This document shows positions 17,864 to 27,615 of a stretch of DNA of 64,000 bases, piece after piece. This DNA is from Bacteriovoracaceae bacterium. Lineage in GTDB: Bacteria; Bdellovibrionota; Bacteriovoracia; Bacteriovoracales; Bacteriovoracaceae. Each line of letters begins with the position of its first letter. Position 1 is the stretch's first letter. A model generated the notes under the pieces. The model was not told where the DNA came from. It did not search any database and worked only from the letters and a program-made list of their open reading frames with translations. The DNA lies in contig CANFVK010000001.1 in assembly GCA_947450475.1 (NCBI GenBank), forward strand, positions 248,001 to 312,000, read 5' to 3'. The position numbers and the translations under genes were made by a program.

Positions 17864-20710
17864 TTATCTCGAAATTTGATTTTTAAGTATCATGGCGATG
17901 AGGTCTTCGGTCTCATTAAGTAAATGCAACTTACAATTATTAATAAGCTCAACATTTTTGGTGACTTCATCTATTTCAGTGGCACAAGGAACTTTAAGAT
18001 TTATTAAAATATCAGCAATCTTCACACCATATGCCTTTAGCAGAATAAATTTTATAAATTGATTCATTTTTACGGCGGCATTGAGATGCACAATATCCTT
18101 ATCATTGTGCTTTAAAATGAGTGCCGTGATGTCTCCATCTTGAACCAATTGGAGCGAAGTTAAAGGGAGCTGAAGCTCTTGATGAGTTTTTATTTTATAG
18201 TCAATGAATACATCTGCATTATTTGGATAAATTGGCAGCGTTTTAAGCTTTAATAGTTCTTGAGTAATTAAAGGATTGCTAAAGTTCGTTTCAGTTATTT
18301 TATGGACACTGTATTCATCAATTGAAGAAAGGATTTGAATTTTAAAACTCGATAGTAAGCTTAGGATGTGCCAAGCATATCCATCTGAATATTTTTCAAC
18401 AGAATGCTTTATTTTGGCAAAGTTATCCATAAGCTGATCTGGATGTTGGTTTTGAAAAATATCACTTTGGCTATTTAGTAAATCAAAATGAGGTAAAAAC
18501 TCATTGGGCATAAGTTGATTATTTGCAAAAAAACTTGGAACCAAAAGTGATTTCAGTTTGGCTTTCAACTTAGTTGGCCCATCACTTAAGTGCAACTGTA
18601 TAATCTGGTGTCCGATCGAAGAACTGAAATATTCTCTAAAAACATTCAGGTTGAGGTAATTGTTTTTAGGCGTTAATCCAAAGTAGTGATAAAAAGCCGT
18701 TCCGTATTGTTCGACCTTTGCCCGATAGCTTTCAGATGAAGTAAGTTCTATTTTGACATCCAATTGATCGGTTTGGTTTATGATCATCAATAGTGGGTAT
18801 TGTTTTTCAGGACCAATTTTTAATCCCAAAAGTTCAGAGGTTAAATTTTTCTTAGTATTTAAAAAATCCTCATTAGATAACATTTCAATCGTAAAGAAAC
18901 TTTCTAAAGAAGTGCTAGAGTTCCACAAGTTTTTAAAAAAACTTGGATGAGGAATGTGACCATTTTCTTTTGTTGAAACTGAGGATATGAGCTTACCTTC
19001 GATGATCGCATCTTGGTGAAATTCAAAAATTACCTCATTATCAATTTCAGTCACGTATAAGGGAGTTGAGACAGCATTTTTGTGACGTGTGAAATTTTGA
19101 AATTCCTCAACGATTTTTCCAAACTTATTAAAACGAGGCAAATCTCCTTTTATCTCGAATGATAAGCAGGATTCTTTAATTTTATTACTAAACTCGGCCG
19201 GGTGCTTAGTTGGTTTAGCCGCTTGTTGACGTTTAGTGAGGACATAAACAAAATGAGCGATTTCTCCCTTTCCCTTCAAGTCTTCCAGGTTAAAGCAAGC
19301 TTCAACTTTAAACTCATTTAGCAATTGCTCAATTCGCTCGCTATGACTAGGAACGAAAAGTTTTTGGTTGGAGAAAACGTAAAGCACACCATCTTTTTTC
19401 AAATGATTTTTTTGCCCCAGTATTTGTTGGATCAAATAATGGTGGGGATTGCTCTTGGGGAGCTCGGTTAAATTAAGTACGATGCGATGATAAAGAGTTT
19501 CACATGTACCAGTATCAATGCTTAAAAAGGAGGCTTGATTATTACCGAAATCCTCAGGAGAGTTTCGGTACTTCTCTTTCATGATTTTGCAAATGAAAGG
19601 GACTATTTCATATTTATGTTCGGCAGCAACTCTGGTTAAAAAGCTCAAGAATTGAAGTTCTTGGCAAATTTTTAGAAATTGTCCATCAATAAATTCTTGT
19701 CCTTCAAATTCAGGACAAATTAAGTTATTCCATTGGGATAATTTGATATTCGATTCTTGAGCGAGCCAATGAGAAAGGGCAAATGAAGTAACATGATTTC
19801 CAATGAAGCGAGTATTTATAGTTGTGGGAAGAACGCAAACTTTATGATGATTTAATGTTTTGATTTTTGCTTCTGGTTTAAGCCAGGTTGGCATTTTGAC
19901 CAGCAATTCATTTACAAATAAGCCAAAAGATAAATGAGAAAGAGAGTGAGAATAGTTTCTTATGGAATAAATTTGATCATCTTTTGGAGTTGAAATTAAC
20001 TTAATAATTTCAGTAAGAGTCACATTTTCAAAGGCTTCTTTGAGTTTTAGCAAAGATTCGCGATATTCTACTGAAGGTCTGTACCAGCTGTATTGATTTA
20101 TTTGAAGTGATTCACAGGCAAGTTCTGTAGAGCTGTCTTTTTTAAAAATTTTTCCCAAAAACGAGAGAGGATTAAAAAGCGTATCTTCGCTAATTGAAAG
20201 GTTCTGTTCTTTGGAAAGATCCATTATAAATTTAATTCTGAAAAGATAAATAGCTACGGCCCTGAAGCAATACACTTTTATAAAATCTTCTAGATTTTTT
20301 TTCAGAGGAGAAGTGTCATCTTGAACGTGCAGCCAAAAATCATTTTGATGAGAAATGAGTGAAAGATCTATTTTGGCATATTCAGCAAAGCGAAGAAATT
20401 CATTGAAGGTTTGCAGTTTCATCGATTTACTGGTTGAGCAGAATTTTTTAAAGTGAGCGAGCGCATCGATTGAAAGATTGTTGATGGAGTTTTTTATAGT
20501 AATGGCCGAAGTTGAAATGAGGCCTTCACCTTTCCAGCCAGGGATAAAAAAATCAGAAGGATTAAAATCTGAGCGAGTCGACGAATCCAAATCGCTATTT
20601 ATTTCCACGTTCGTAGAATTGGCGATAGTTTGGTCCAAGTCGATTGGCCAAAAATGAATTTTTCGGTTGGTTCCGTTTTGATCCAAAATCAATCCTCTAA
20701 AGATCAACAA
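17864..20710 (-). CDS. Large protein of unknown function (948 aa)
   Basis: I do not recognise this protein. It has no signal peptide or membrane segments. About residues 420-505 (NPHHYLIQQILGQKNHLKKDGVLYVFSN followed by an ERIEQLLNEF helix and AHFVYVLTKR) weakly resemble the second half of N6-adenine methylase catalytic domains. However, the NPPY and SAM-binding glycine motifs are not visible, so it would be a diverged or inactive relative. The start is uncertain: tandem TTG codons at 20710 and 20707 precede the first conserved-looking stretch and no good Shine-Dalgarno is seen. Its stop abuts that of the convergent sensor gene. No restriction or other methylase genes are adjacent. Confidence 0.6.
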   Translation of the reverse strand: MLIFRGLILDQNGTNRKIHFWPIDLDQTIANSTNVEINSDLDSSTRSDFNPSDFFIPGWKGEGLISTSAITIKNSINNLSIDALAHFKKFCSTSKSMKLQTFNEFLRFAEYAKIDLSLISHQNDFWLHVQDDTSPLKKNLEDFIKVYCFRAVAIYLFRIKFIMDLSKEQNLSISEDTLFNPLSFLGKIFKKDSSTELACESLQINQYSWYRPSVEYRESLLKLKEAFENVTLTEIIKLISTPKDDQIYSIRNYSHSLSHLSFGLFVNELLVKMPTWLKPEAKIKTLNHHKVCVLPTTINTRFIGNHVTSFALSHWLAQESNIKLSQWNNLICPEFEGQEFIDGQFLKICQELQFLSFLTRVAAEHKYEIVPFICKIMKEKYRNSPEDFGNNQASFLSIDTGTCETLYHRIVLNLTELPKSNPHHYLIQQILGQKNHLKKDGVLYVFSNQKLFVPSHSERIEQLLNEFKVEACFNLEDLKGKGEIAHFVYVLTKRQQAAKPTKHPAEFSNKIKESCLSFEIKGDLPRFNKFGKIVEEFQNFTRHKNAVSTPLYVTEIDNEVIFEFHQDAIIEGKLISSVSTKENGHIPHPSFFKNLWNSSTSLESFFTIEMLSNEDFLNTKKNLTSELLGLKIGPEKQYPLLMIINQTDQLDVKIELTSSESYRAKVEQYGTAFYHYFGLTPKNNYLNLNVFREYFSSSIGHQIIQLHLSDGPTKLKAKLKSLLVPSFFANNQLMPNEFLPHFDLLNSQSDIFQNQHPDQLMDNFAKIKHSVEKYSDGYAWHILSLLSSFKIQILSSIDEYSVHKITETNFSNPLITQELLKLKTLPIYPNNADVFIDYKIKTHQELQLPLTSLQLVQDGDITALILKHNDKDIVHLNAAVKMNQFIKFILLKAYGVKIADILINLKVPCATEIDEVTKNVELINNCKLHLLNETEDLIAMILKNQISR

Positions 20711-20803
20711 AATAATGGGATTTAAGGTCTAAAATACTGACGCAGGTTTAGGGCGAAGTCACTCGAAAAAAATGACTTTTTTGGCTTTTTTTTAATGTAA
20801 GGT

Positions 20804-20908
20804 ATGAAAAATACTATACTCAAAAAATTGATTAAAGATTTCAATCTAGCACGACGATATGTTCATGAGCATTATAATGTAACTGCGTATTTTCTTGGTT
20901 ATAATTAG
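20804..20908 (+). CDS. Possible 34-residue small protein or leader peptide
   Basis: An ATG at 20804 with TAAGG just upstream opens a 34-codon frame (start MKNTILKKLIKDF, end AYFLGYN). It stops eight bases before the start of the next gene, and its basic, amphipathic helical composition looks like real coding sequence. It could be a small protein or a translated leader that couples translation of the downstream acidic protein. It is too short for certainty. Confidence 0.4.
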   Translation: MKNTILKKLIKDFNLARRYVHEHYNVTAYFLGYN

Positions 20909-20916
20909 GGGTTTCT

Positions 20917-21507
20917 ATGGCCGATATTTTTGATGAAGTTGATGAAATTCTAGATGAAATTGATTCAACTCCGGAACCCGGAGAGGAAACTGTTTCGGCC
21001 AATAATAGCTTCGATGAAAGCGAGCTTCATGAAATTATGTCAGAAATTGAAAATCTTGAAAAAGAATTCGACACAGATAGATCTTCAGATATTTCTTCAA
21101 CTCCCATGATGAGTTCTGAATATGCTGATGGAGAAGTTGAAGAGATATCAGAAGAGATATCAAAGGAGTCAACATACGATGATTCTGCTCATTTCACAGA
21201 TGAAGAAATTGAATCGATGAGTGAAATTGAAACAAATGTAATTCCCATGTCTCGACCAGTTGCTGTTAAAGCTCCTGAAATTTCGTTTGAAGCTCAAGGT
21301 CAAATGACTCTAAACTTGGGTTTCAAAATTGGAGAAGAAGTTGCTCAACTTTCGATTGATCCGATAAAAGGATTATGTGTAAAAATGAACGGTGTCGAAT
21401 TAATTATAAGTGATCAAGATGGGTGTCAGGTAACTATGGAAAGTGGAGTTAAATTCACAATTCCTTTGACGTCTGAAGTCTCTGCCCATAAAAAGAAATC
21501 AGCTTAA
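20917..21507 (+). CDS. Acidic protein of unknown function
   Basis: The first two thirds (about residues 1-110) are highly acidic and probably disordered, beginning MADIFDEVDEILDEID. The last 70 residues form a compact beta-rich region (QMTLNLGFKIGEEVAQLSID to VKFTIPLTSEV) with a Lys-rich tail. No membrane segment or signal peptide is seen. I do not recognise a family. It lies between the 34-codon frame and rsmD (21 bases downstream) and may be co-transcribed with rsmD. The ribosome-binding site is weak (GGGG, 20908-20911). Confidence 0.7.
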   Translation: MADIFDEVDEILDEIDSTPEPGEETVSANNSFDESELHEIMSEIENLEKEFDTDRSSDISSTPMMSSEYADGEVEEISEEISKESTYDDSAHFTDEEIESMSEIETNVIPMSRPVAVKAPEISFEAQGQMTLNLGFKIGEEVAQLSIDPIKGLCVKMNGVELIISDQDGCQVTMESGVKFTIPLTSEVSAHKKKSA

Positions 21508-21528
21508 TTCTTTTTAGGAGATCTCCCT

Positions 21529-22155
21529 ATGAGTGTTAAAATCCTTGGCGGATTTGCTCGAGGTCAATCTCTTTCTATTCCCAAAGGTGATTTTGTAAGA
21601 CCCACCTCTGTCATGCTTCGACGAAGAATTTTCGATTATTATCAAAAACTGGATGATTGTATTTTTGTTGATATTTGTGCTGGCTCTGGGGCAATGGGCT
21701 TTGAGGCGTGGTCCAGAGGAGCTGAAGTTATTTATCTCAACGAAGCCAATAGACAAGTCATCAAATCGTTGGAAGAAAATAGAGAGAATTTACTTTTAAA
21801 AAATCATCACAAAAAAAATGGACGAATTGTTTGTAGTCATACAACCGCAGAAAAATTTATCCTTCATTTCAAAGATATTTATGCCACTTTTTCAGCTGAT
21901 CAAAAAGAGCAGACAATTATTTTTTTAGACCCACCCTACGCTCAGCAATCAATTTATTTTGATGTCGTAAAAGAATTAACTTCCCACGACACTAATGAAT
22001 CGTGGTTTTTTGGTCAACTTTGGATCGAATCCGATCCAGTTAAGGGAATAGCGATGTCAAAATGGTCAACTTTGTCCCTGACTTCTTTTAAGACTTTTGA
22101 ACAAGGAGACAGCTACATCTTTGTGACAAATTTTCCCCAAAATTCTAAATTATGA
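21529..22155 (+). CDS. rsmD: 16S rRNA (guanine966-N2)-methyltransferase RsmD
   Basis: RsmD methylates G966 of 16S rRNA in the small-subunit head using SAM. The 208-residue protein starts with the family pattern KILGGFARGQ and VRPTSVMLRRRIFDYY. It then has the SAM-binding FVDICAGSGAMGFEAWSRGA and the catalytic motif D134-P135-P136-Y137. The ATG at 21529 follows AGGAG closely. coaD, often next to rsmD, is not present here. Confidence 0.93.
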   Translation: MSVKILGGFARGQSLSIPKGDFVRPTSVMLRRRIFDYYQKLDDCIFVDICAGSGAMGFEAWSRGAEVIYLNEANRQVIKSLEENRENLLLKNHHKKNGRIVCSHTTAEKFILHFKDIYATFSADQKEQTIIFLDPPYAQQSIYFDVVKELTSHDTNESWFFGQLWIESDPVKGIAMSKWSTLSLTSFKTFEQGDSYIFVTNFPQNSKL

Positions 22156-22189
22156 AATACTAATTAAGGATGGAATTATTGGAGAAGTT

Positions 22190-23437
22190 ATGGAGCTTAG
22201 CTCACGAGTAAAAGGTATTTCAGAAAGTGTCACTCTTCGCTTAAACACTAAGGCGATGGAGCTATCGGAAAGTGGCAAGCAGGTTTATAATTTAACAGCT
22301 GGTCAACTGCCCTTTAGACCGCCTCAGGGTTTTATTGATTCTATTCGCTCGGAAGTTGATTTTTTAAAATCTTTTCAATACAGCCCAGTCTCAGGATTCA
22401 TTGAGTTACGAAAAAAAATTATCAAGCATATTGAAGAAACAAGACTCATTAGATTTGACAATTTGGATGAGCCTTTTGATTGCGTCGTTTCCAATGGAGC
22501 CAAACATTCTATTTCAAATATACTAGGTGCACTTATCGATCCAGGAGATGAGGTTGTTATTATTTCTCCCTACTGGATTTCATATCCTGAGATGATTAAA
22601 TTTTGTCGAGGTGTTCCTGTCGAGGTAAAATCTTCAATTTTTGATGTCTTTACTCCATCGCTTCAAGAAATTAGAAAAGCCTTCTCGGAAAAAACAAAAG
22701 CCATCATCATCAATAGCCCCAACAACCCTGCGGGTATTCATTATTCAGATGAATGGATGCAACGATTTGCGGAACTTTTGCTAGAGTATCCCCATGTAAA
22801 CATTATTAGTGACGAAATTTATTTTGAGGTTTGTTATTACGATCCCAAACCCACTTATTTTTATCAAAAAATTCCTGAACTTTTAAAGAGAACAATTATC
22901 GTAGGTGGAATTTCTAAAGCTTTTGCCAGCACAGGACTTCGCATCGGATATTGTGTCGGGCCCCAAAATATTTGTAAGGGAATTGAGAACTTACAAGGTC
23001 AATTAACCTCAAGTGCAAATTCATTAATTCAGCGGGCAATGCTGAATTATGATTTTTCAAGCTCCTCGCAATTTCTTGTACCTGTAAAAAATCATTTGAG
23101 GGATAATGCTAATATTATTAGAGAAAAATTCAAAGAAGCTCACTTGATGAAGTGTTGGTATCAACCAGTCTCCGCATTTTATTTTATGCTCGATTTCTCC
23201 CAAACTCCTATCTTTGAAAAATATGCTAAAACTAGAAAAGATAAATCAGACCATTCCGTTCAGATTTGTGAAGACATTCTCAATGAATTAGGGGTTGTCA
23301 TCGTGCCTGGGACTGATTTTGGAATGATCAATTCCGCGCGTTTAAGTTTAGTGCTGCATAAAGAAGCATTTGGCGAAGCAATGGATAAGTTGGTCGCTTT
23401 TTTAAACGAGGGGTCAGTTAAGTCTCATTCAACATAA
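22190..23437 (+). CDS. Class I/II PLP-dependent aminotransferase, aspartate aminotransferase-like
   Basis: This predicted transaminase has the fold-type I hallmarks: NGAKHSISNIL at the cofactor phosphate-binding start, SPNNPAG, ISDEIYFEV with the Asp/Tyr that hold the pyridine ring, and SKAFASTGLRIGY with the Schiff-base lysine K243. At 415 residues it is a normal length. It most resembles the AspC/AspB-like subgroup, but the substrate cannot be fixed from sequence alone. It starts 35 bases after rsmD. Confidence 0.9.
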   Translation: MELSSRVKGISESVTLRLNTKAMELSESGKQVYNLTAGQLPFRPPQGFIDSIRSEVDFLKSFQYSPVSGFIELRKKIIKHIEETRLIRFDNLDEPFDCVVSNGAKHSISNILGALIDPGDEVVIISPYWISYPEMIKFCRGVPVEVKSSIFDVFTPSLQEIRKAFSEKTKAIIINSPNNPAGIHYSDEWMQRFAELLLEYPHVNIISDEIYFEVCYYDPKPTYFYQKIPELLKRTIIVGGISKAFASTGLRIGYCVGPQNICKGIENLQGQLTSSANSLIQRAMLNYDFSSSSQFLVPVKNHLRDNANIIREKFKEAHLMKCWYQPVSAFYFMLDFSQTPIFEKYAKTRKDKSDHSVQICEDILNELGVVIVPGTDFGMINSARLSLVLHKEAFGEAMDKLVAFLNEGSVKSHST

Positions 23438-23515
23438 GTTTTGCTAGGGGGATTTTTCCCTGGATACCTTCCCGTTGATTCTTTGGGCATAATGAGAAGG
23501 GGGAGAGGACCAGCA

Positions 23516-24481
23516 ATGTTATCTAAAATAAATATTGGATTCATTTTTATTTCGCTATTGCTATTAAATAGCTGCGGACAAAGTGCCTCTGAAGAAATCG
23601 ATGGCACTATTTTGAGTACCAATATTTGGCTGAGTAAAGGAAATTGTCAAAAAGCCATCGATACAATTAACTCCATTAGTTATCAAAGTAGAAATGCAAG
23701 TTTTCTCAAAACTTATGCCTCGGCTTATGCTTGTCGAGCAGGTTTTTCTATTGTCACATTTTTCGCTGACGATATCGCTCTCACTGCTACACCTAGTCCT
23801 CTAGGGGGCATGTCAATTTATTCAACTTCACAAACCACCGTCACAGGAGCACTGGAATCAGATGGTAGTTTTTTAGATTTGCAAACAGCAGTAAATACTT
23901 TGTTGTACGCAGGGGGAATTTCTTCAACAGCAGAGCCCACAACTACAGCGCGAGCAAATTATTTTGATACTAAAGATGCTTCAGAAATCAATTCTCAGCT
24001 GGCCTTCATGCTCCTTGCTCAACTTGGCAAGTACATGCATTTTTATGCTGATGCAGGAATAACTGGAGTTAAAGGCTCTGGCCTTGGAAGCAATAATTGT
24101 TTTACCAGTTATGGAAATACGTCTGGACCAGTTCAGTTGCTGATTGCGGCTCTTCCAGGAGCATGTCGGTCAACTAATTCTTCACATCCCTTTCTTGATT
24201 CAAGTGTGAGTGCGGCCACAAGAAAAACTCGCTTATGCCAAGGTGTGGTTTTATTAAATTCAGTTTTTGAAGTTTTGCCCACAGTGCTTGCTTCTGCCTC
24301 GGGAACTAGTTTATCTGCCATTGCTGGAGTTACTACTGCTATATCTGCAGCCAAAGCGGTTGCGACTCCTTACATTGGAACTGTTGGGTCTGTCATGAGT
24401 CAAGCCAACTGTGAATCCACTGCCACTGTAGTGGAATTAGAATCTTATTTTTCATTATTGTTTGAAGGTATTATTCAATGA
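23516..24481 (+). CDS. Lipoprotein of unknown function
   Basis: The ATG at 23516 has GAGAGGA upstream and starts a clean lipoprotein signal ending in LLLLNSC. An earlier in-frame start at 23441 would put 25 residues before it and is rejected. The mature 300 residues are rich in Ser, Thr and Ala; the N-terminal part contains TPR-like spacing (KGNCQKAIDTINSISYQSRNA). The stop overlaps the ATG of the beta-barrel gene (ATGA), so the two are coupled and probably work together in the outer membrane. I do not recognise a family. Confidence 0.75.
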   Translation: MLSKINIGFIFISLLLLNSCGQSASEEIDGTILSTNIWLSKGNCQKAIDTINSISYQSRNASFLKTYASAYACRAGFSIVTFFADDIALTATPSPLGGMSIYSTSQTTVTGALESDGSFLDLQTAVNTLLYAGGISSTAEPTTTARANYFDTKDASEINSQLAFMLLAQLGKYMHFYADAGITGVKGSGLGSNNCFTSYGNTSGPVQLLIAALPGACRSTNSSHPFLDSSVSAATRKTRLCQGVVLLNSVFEVLPTVLASASGTSLSAIAGVTTAISAAKAVATPYIGTVGSVMSQANCESTATVVELESYFSLLFEGIIQ

Positions 24482-25620
24482 AATATATTTTATTCATTAT
24501 TTTATTTTTAATCAAACCAATTTTAGCTCAAGAAGTTTCCTATTTGGCCCGCAGTCCGCGCGCTCTATTGATGGGCGATGCTTTTACCGCCATTGCTGAT
24601 GACGAGTACACTCTTTTTTATAATCCCGCAGCACTCGGCCGAAATAAAGGAGTGAGCTTAACGGTGCTAGATCCCAGTTTTGGCTTAACAGACGCATTAT
24701 CTGAGTTGGATCGATTTAATAATTTACCATCTACCGCTCCAGGCATTGCTAATCGCTTGATGGATTTTCCTATTCACACTCAAGTGGGGGTGTTTCCGAC
24801 TATGAAAATGGGGCCCATTGGTTTTACATTGTTTGCTAACAACTCTACTAATTTTTTACTGAGAAACGCGACCAATCCCATGCTCGATATTAATTATCGT
24901 TATGACCGGGGATTTGTGGTGGGTTATGGCTACAACATTATTGGCAACGGTGCTTTTACAACCAAAGCCTCTCGAAAAGGATCTAAATCTGAAGTGAGTG
25001 CCGGGCGAAGATTGTCGCTTGGGGCTTCAATTAAACACATGAATCGGCAGGGAATTAATAATAAGTTCGATTTATTCGGAACAACGATTTTGAGTTCAAT
25101 CAACTCAGGGGCCGGTAATATTAGTTCCATTAAGGACTCGCTGGGATATTCAGCGGGAAGCGCTTGGGGTTATGACTTAGGGGCGGAATATTCCCAATCT
25201 TCTGGTCACTCCACATTTACTGCTGGCTTGGCGATTTTGGATTTAGCTTCAACTCGCTTCACCAAAACTTCAGGGACTGCAGAGGTTCCCAAGCAAGACA
25301 TGATAATCAATTCAGGTATGGCTTTTAAGCAGGATTTTGGTTTGTTGGATTACACTTTATCGGCGGATCTATCTCCACTAAATGGAATGGTGGGCTGGGA
25401 AAGAAAATTTCACATTGGGGCCGAACTTTCACTTCCGCTGATCACGCTTAATGCCGGACTAAGTGAAGGTTATGTATCTTATGGTGGCTCAATTAAGCTC
25501 TGGCCTTTTAAGCTAACTGCAGGCTTCTATGGCAAAGAGGTTGGGTCAACTTACCGCGAACAAGAGGCCAAAAGAATCATTTTGTATTTAAGTCTTTTCG
25601 ACTTTTCAATCGATCTCTAG
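24478..25620 (+). CDS. Outer-membrane beta-barrel protein of the PorV/UPF0164-like type
   Basis: The 380-residue product has a signal peptide ending near PILAQ. It then has the RSPRALLMGDAFTAIADDEYTLFYNPAALG pattern (split here only for description: MGDAF...ADD...NPAAL) typical of PorV/PorQ and FadL-like barrels of the UPF0164 kind. The rest is alternating strands, ending in a charged tail plus FDFSIDL. It overlaps the upstream lipoprotein gene by four bases. Substrate and role are unknown; in other bacteria related proteins assist secretion. Confidence 0.75.
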   Translation: MKYILFIILFLIKPILAQEVSYLARSPRALLMGDAFTAIADDEYTLFYNPAALGRNKGVSLTVLDPSFGLTDALSELDRFNNLPSTAPGIANRLMDFPIHTQVGVFPTMKMGPIGFTLFANNSTNFLLRNATNPMLDINYRYDRGFVVGYGYNIIGNGAFTTKASRKGSKSEVSAGRRLSLGASIKHMNRQGINNKFDLFGTTILSSINSGAGNISSIKDSLGYSAGSAWGYDLGAEYSQSSGHSTFTAGLAILDLASTRFTKTSGTAEVPKQDMIINSGMAFKQDFGLLDYTLSADLSPLNGMVGWERKFHIGAELSLPLITLNAGLSEGYVSYGGSIKLWPFKLTAGFYGKEVGSTYREQEAKRIILYLSLFDFSIDL

Positions 25621-25701
25621 TTCTCTACAATTTTTCTAGGCAAACTTATTAAGCAAGAATATGGCCGACTAAAACAGTCAGTAATGCCTTTGGAGGTTTT
25701 G

Positions 25702-27012
25702 TTGAAAAAGACTTTTGTCCTAGACACTAACGTTCTTCTTTTTGATCCCACCGCTTTTAGAAAATTTGGAAAAAACACAGTCTTTATACCCCTAATTGTC
25801 ATTGAAGAAATTGATCGTTTTAAAAAAGATCAAAATGAAAACGGTAGAAATGCTAGAAATTTTTCGCGATTTATCGATGATCTTCGCAGTCGTGGTTCTT
25901 TAGCCGAAGGGGTTAATTTAGACAATGGTGGAACTTTAATTATCTCCGTTGATCGTCATGTGGATTCAAAAAATCTTCCAATAGATGTTTCAGTTAACGA
26001 CAATCTCATTTTATCTTCCGCACTTGCTTTCAAGATGGATGGGGAAGATGTTTTACTTGTTACTAAAGATATAAATCTTCGATTAAAAGCTGATATTCTC
26101 GGAGTGCCTGCAGAAGATTATGGGCAACTCGATATCGCTTTAGATGAACTATATTCTGGTCAAAGAATTTTCGAAATTTCAGGAGAGCGTTTAAAGGAAT
26201 ATGAATCTAGCCGTTTTATGGCCTTGGACGAAGACGAGCAAATGGGAGTTTTTGCCAACGAGTATTTTATTTTGCAAGAATTTCATAACCCAAGAAGAAG
26301 ACTTTTGGGTCGCTATCATCAAGGTAAAAAAGGCATTGTACCGCTAATATCATTGCGAGAGGGAATTTGGGGGATTTATCCAAAAAATATCGAACAACAA
26401 TTTGCCCTAGATGCACTTTTAAATGATGAGATAAACCTCGTCACTTTAGTAGGTAAAGCTGGAACTGGTAAAACGCTTTTGGCAATCGCTGCGGGTTTAG
26501 AAAAAGCTATTGCTCAGGGAAAATACTCCCGACTTTTGGTTTCACGTCCTATTCAGCCGATGGGAAGAGATTTGGGATTTTTACCCGGTGACGTTAATGA
26601 AAAATTAGCTCCATGGATGCAGCCAATTTTTGATAATATGGATTTTTTATTCAACCAAAATAGAAAACAGGCCGGAACTTCATACGAAGAGCTTATCAAT
26701 CAGGGGATGCTGCATATAGAACCTCTAACTTATATTCGTGGTCGTTCAATTCCAGGCCAATACCTAATTGTGGATGAGGCCCAAAACCTTTCTCCTCATG
26801 AGGTAAAGACCATCGTAACTCGCGCTGGAGAAGGTACTAAAATTGTTTTGACTGGAGATTGCCAACAAATCGATAGTCCCTACTTAGATGAGACAAACAA
26901 CGGGCTAGCTTACGTTGTAGATCGCTTGAAAACTGAAGATATTATCGGTCATACAACTCTACGAGTTGGTGAAAGATCACCGCTGTCTGAGGTTGCTTCA
27001 AAATTACTATGA
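25702..27012 (+). CDS. PIN-PhoH ATPase, YlaK-like RNA-handling protein
   Basis: The 436-residue protein has an N-terminal PIN ribonuclease-type domain (FVLDTNVLL with D8, and VTKDINLRLKA near residue 125) and a C-terminal PhoH ATPase. The latter has Walker A GKAGTGKT at residues 251-258, Walker B YLIVDEAQNL and TGDCQQID. PhoH proteins couple ATP hydrolysis to RNA unwinding and PIN domains cut RNA, so an RNA-processing role is likely. TTG at 25702 is chosen because GGAGG (25691-25695) fits it best; ATG at 25684 would add six residues. The next gene overlaps by four bases. Confidence 0.9.
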   Translation: MKKTFVLDTNVLLFDPTAFRKFGKNTVFIPLIVIEEIDRFKKDQNENGRNARNFSRFIDDLRSRGSLAEGVNLDNGGTLIISVDRHVDSKNLPIDVSVNDNLILSSALAFKMDGEDVLLVTKDINLRLKADILGVPAEDYGQLDIALDELYSGQRIFEISGERLKEYESSRFMALDEDEQMGVFANEYFILQEFHNPRRRLLGRYHQGKKGIVPLISLREGIWGIYPKNIEQQFALDALLNDEINLVTLVGKAGTGKTLLAIAAGLEKAIAQGKYSRLLVSRPIQPMGRDLGFLPGDVNEKLAPWMQPIFDNMDFLFNQNRKQAGTSYEELINQGMLHIEPLTYIRGRSIPGQYLIVDEAQNLSPHEVKTIVTRAGEGTKIVLTGDCQQIDSPYLDETNNGLAYVVDRLKTEDIIGHTTLRVGERSPLSEVASKLL

Positions 27013-27590
27013 AGAAAGTTAAAGGTGATCCTCGTTTTGAGCGAAAACATTTACGAGCTCCATTGAAATCTACTTGTCTCTACGTTGACGGTGAGCATGT
27101 TTTTAAATCCAAAATTGTAAATATTTCAGAGGGGGGGATTCTGCTAAGTGACCTCCCTCACATTCCTGAAATTAATTCTCTTCCTCTGGCAATCGACTTA
27201 TTTCAATATCCTCGATTTCAAGCTCAGTCGCTTGAGCAATTAAAATCTTTGAATATTTTCGAATTACCTAGAACCATTTTGAAAACGAAAGCCAGAATGG
27301 TTCGATCATTTGAAGGACAAAGCAATGTCGATAAAATTTTTGTGAATTTTATTGGATGTGAGTTTTATAATCCTCAGGCTGATTTTAGTTCTTTTATAAC
27401 CGCTTACGTTGAGACTTTTGCCAAAAATACAATTTATCTTCTGAGTCTTTTTGAGTCTCTTGGCAACCGTCAAGATCAACTTGAGCTCTTGAGAACAGTT
27501 TCACATCTTTTAGGTTATGACCGTCGTATGAAAATTCCTCTATTAAGAGCGAAAGTCCTTCATGACTATCAAAGTTTAGAAAGCTTATAG
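27009..27590 (+). CDS. PilZ domain protein, candidate c-di-GMP receptor
   Basis: PilZ domains bind cyclic di-GMP and control motility, adhesion or polysaccharide export. The 193-residue protein has the RxxxR motif (RFERKHLR at residues 9-16) and the second motif NISEGGILL (N-x-S-x-x-G, about residues 38-46), so both nucleotide-contact signatures are intact. The last 70 residues are helical and of unknown role. It overlaps the PhoH gene by four bases (ATGA), which implies co-expression. Confidence 0.88.
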   Translation: MKKVKGDPRFERKHLRAPLKSTCLYVDGEHVFKSKIVNISEGGILLSDLPHIPEINSLPLAIDLFQYPRFQAQSLEQLKSLNIFELPRTILKTKARMVRSFEGQSNVDKIFVNFIGCEFYNPQADFSSFITAYVETFAKNTIYLLSLFESLGNRQDQLELLRTVSHLLGYDRRMKIPLLRAKVLHDYQSLESL

Positions 27591-27615
27591 TAATTGTTTA
27601 AAATGCGACTAGGCT

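Noticed and set aside
21517..21526. Ten-base palindrome GGAGATCTCC as an operator
   Set aside because: It coincides with the rsmD ribosome-binding site and has no partner site; chance is adequate.
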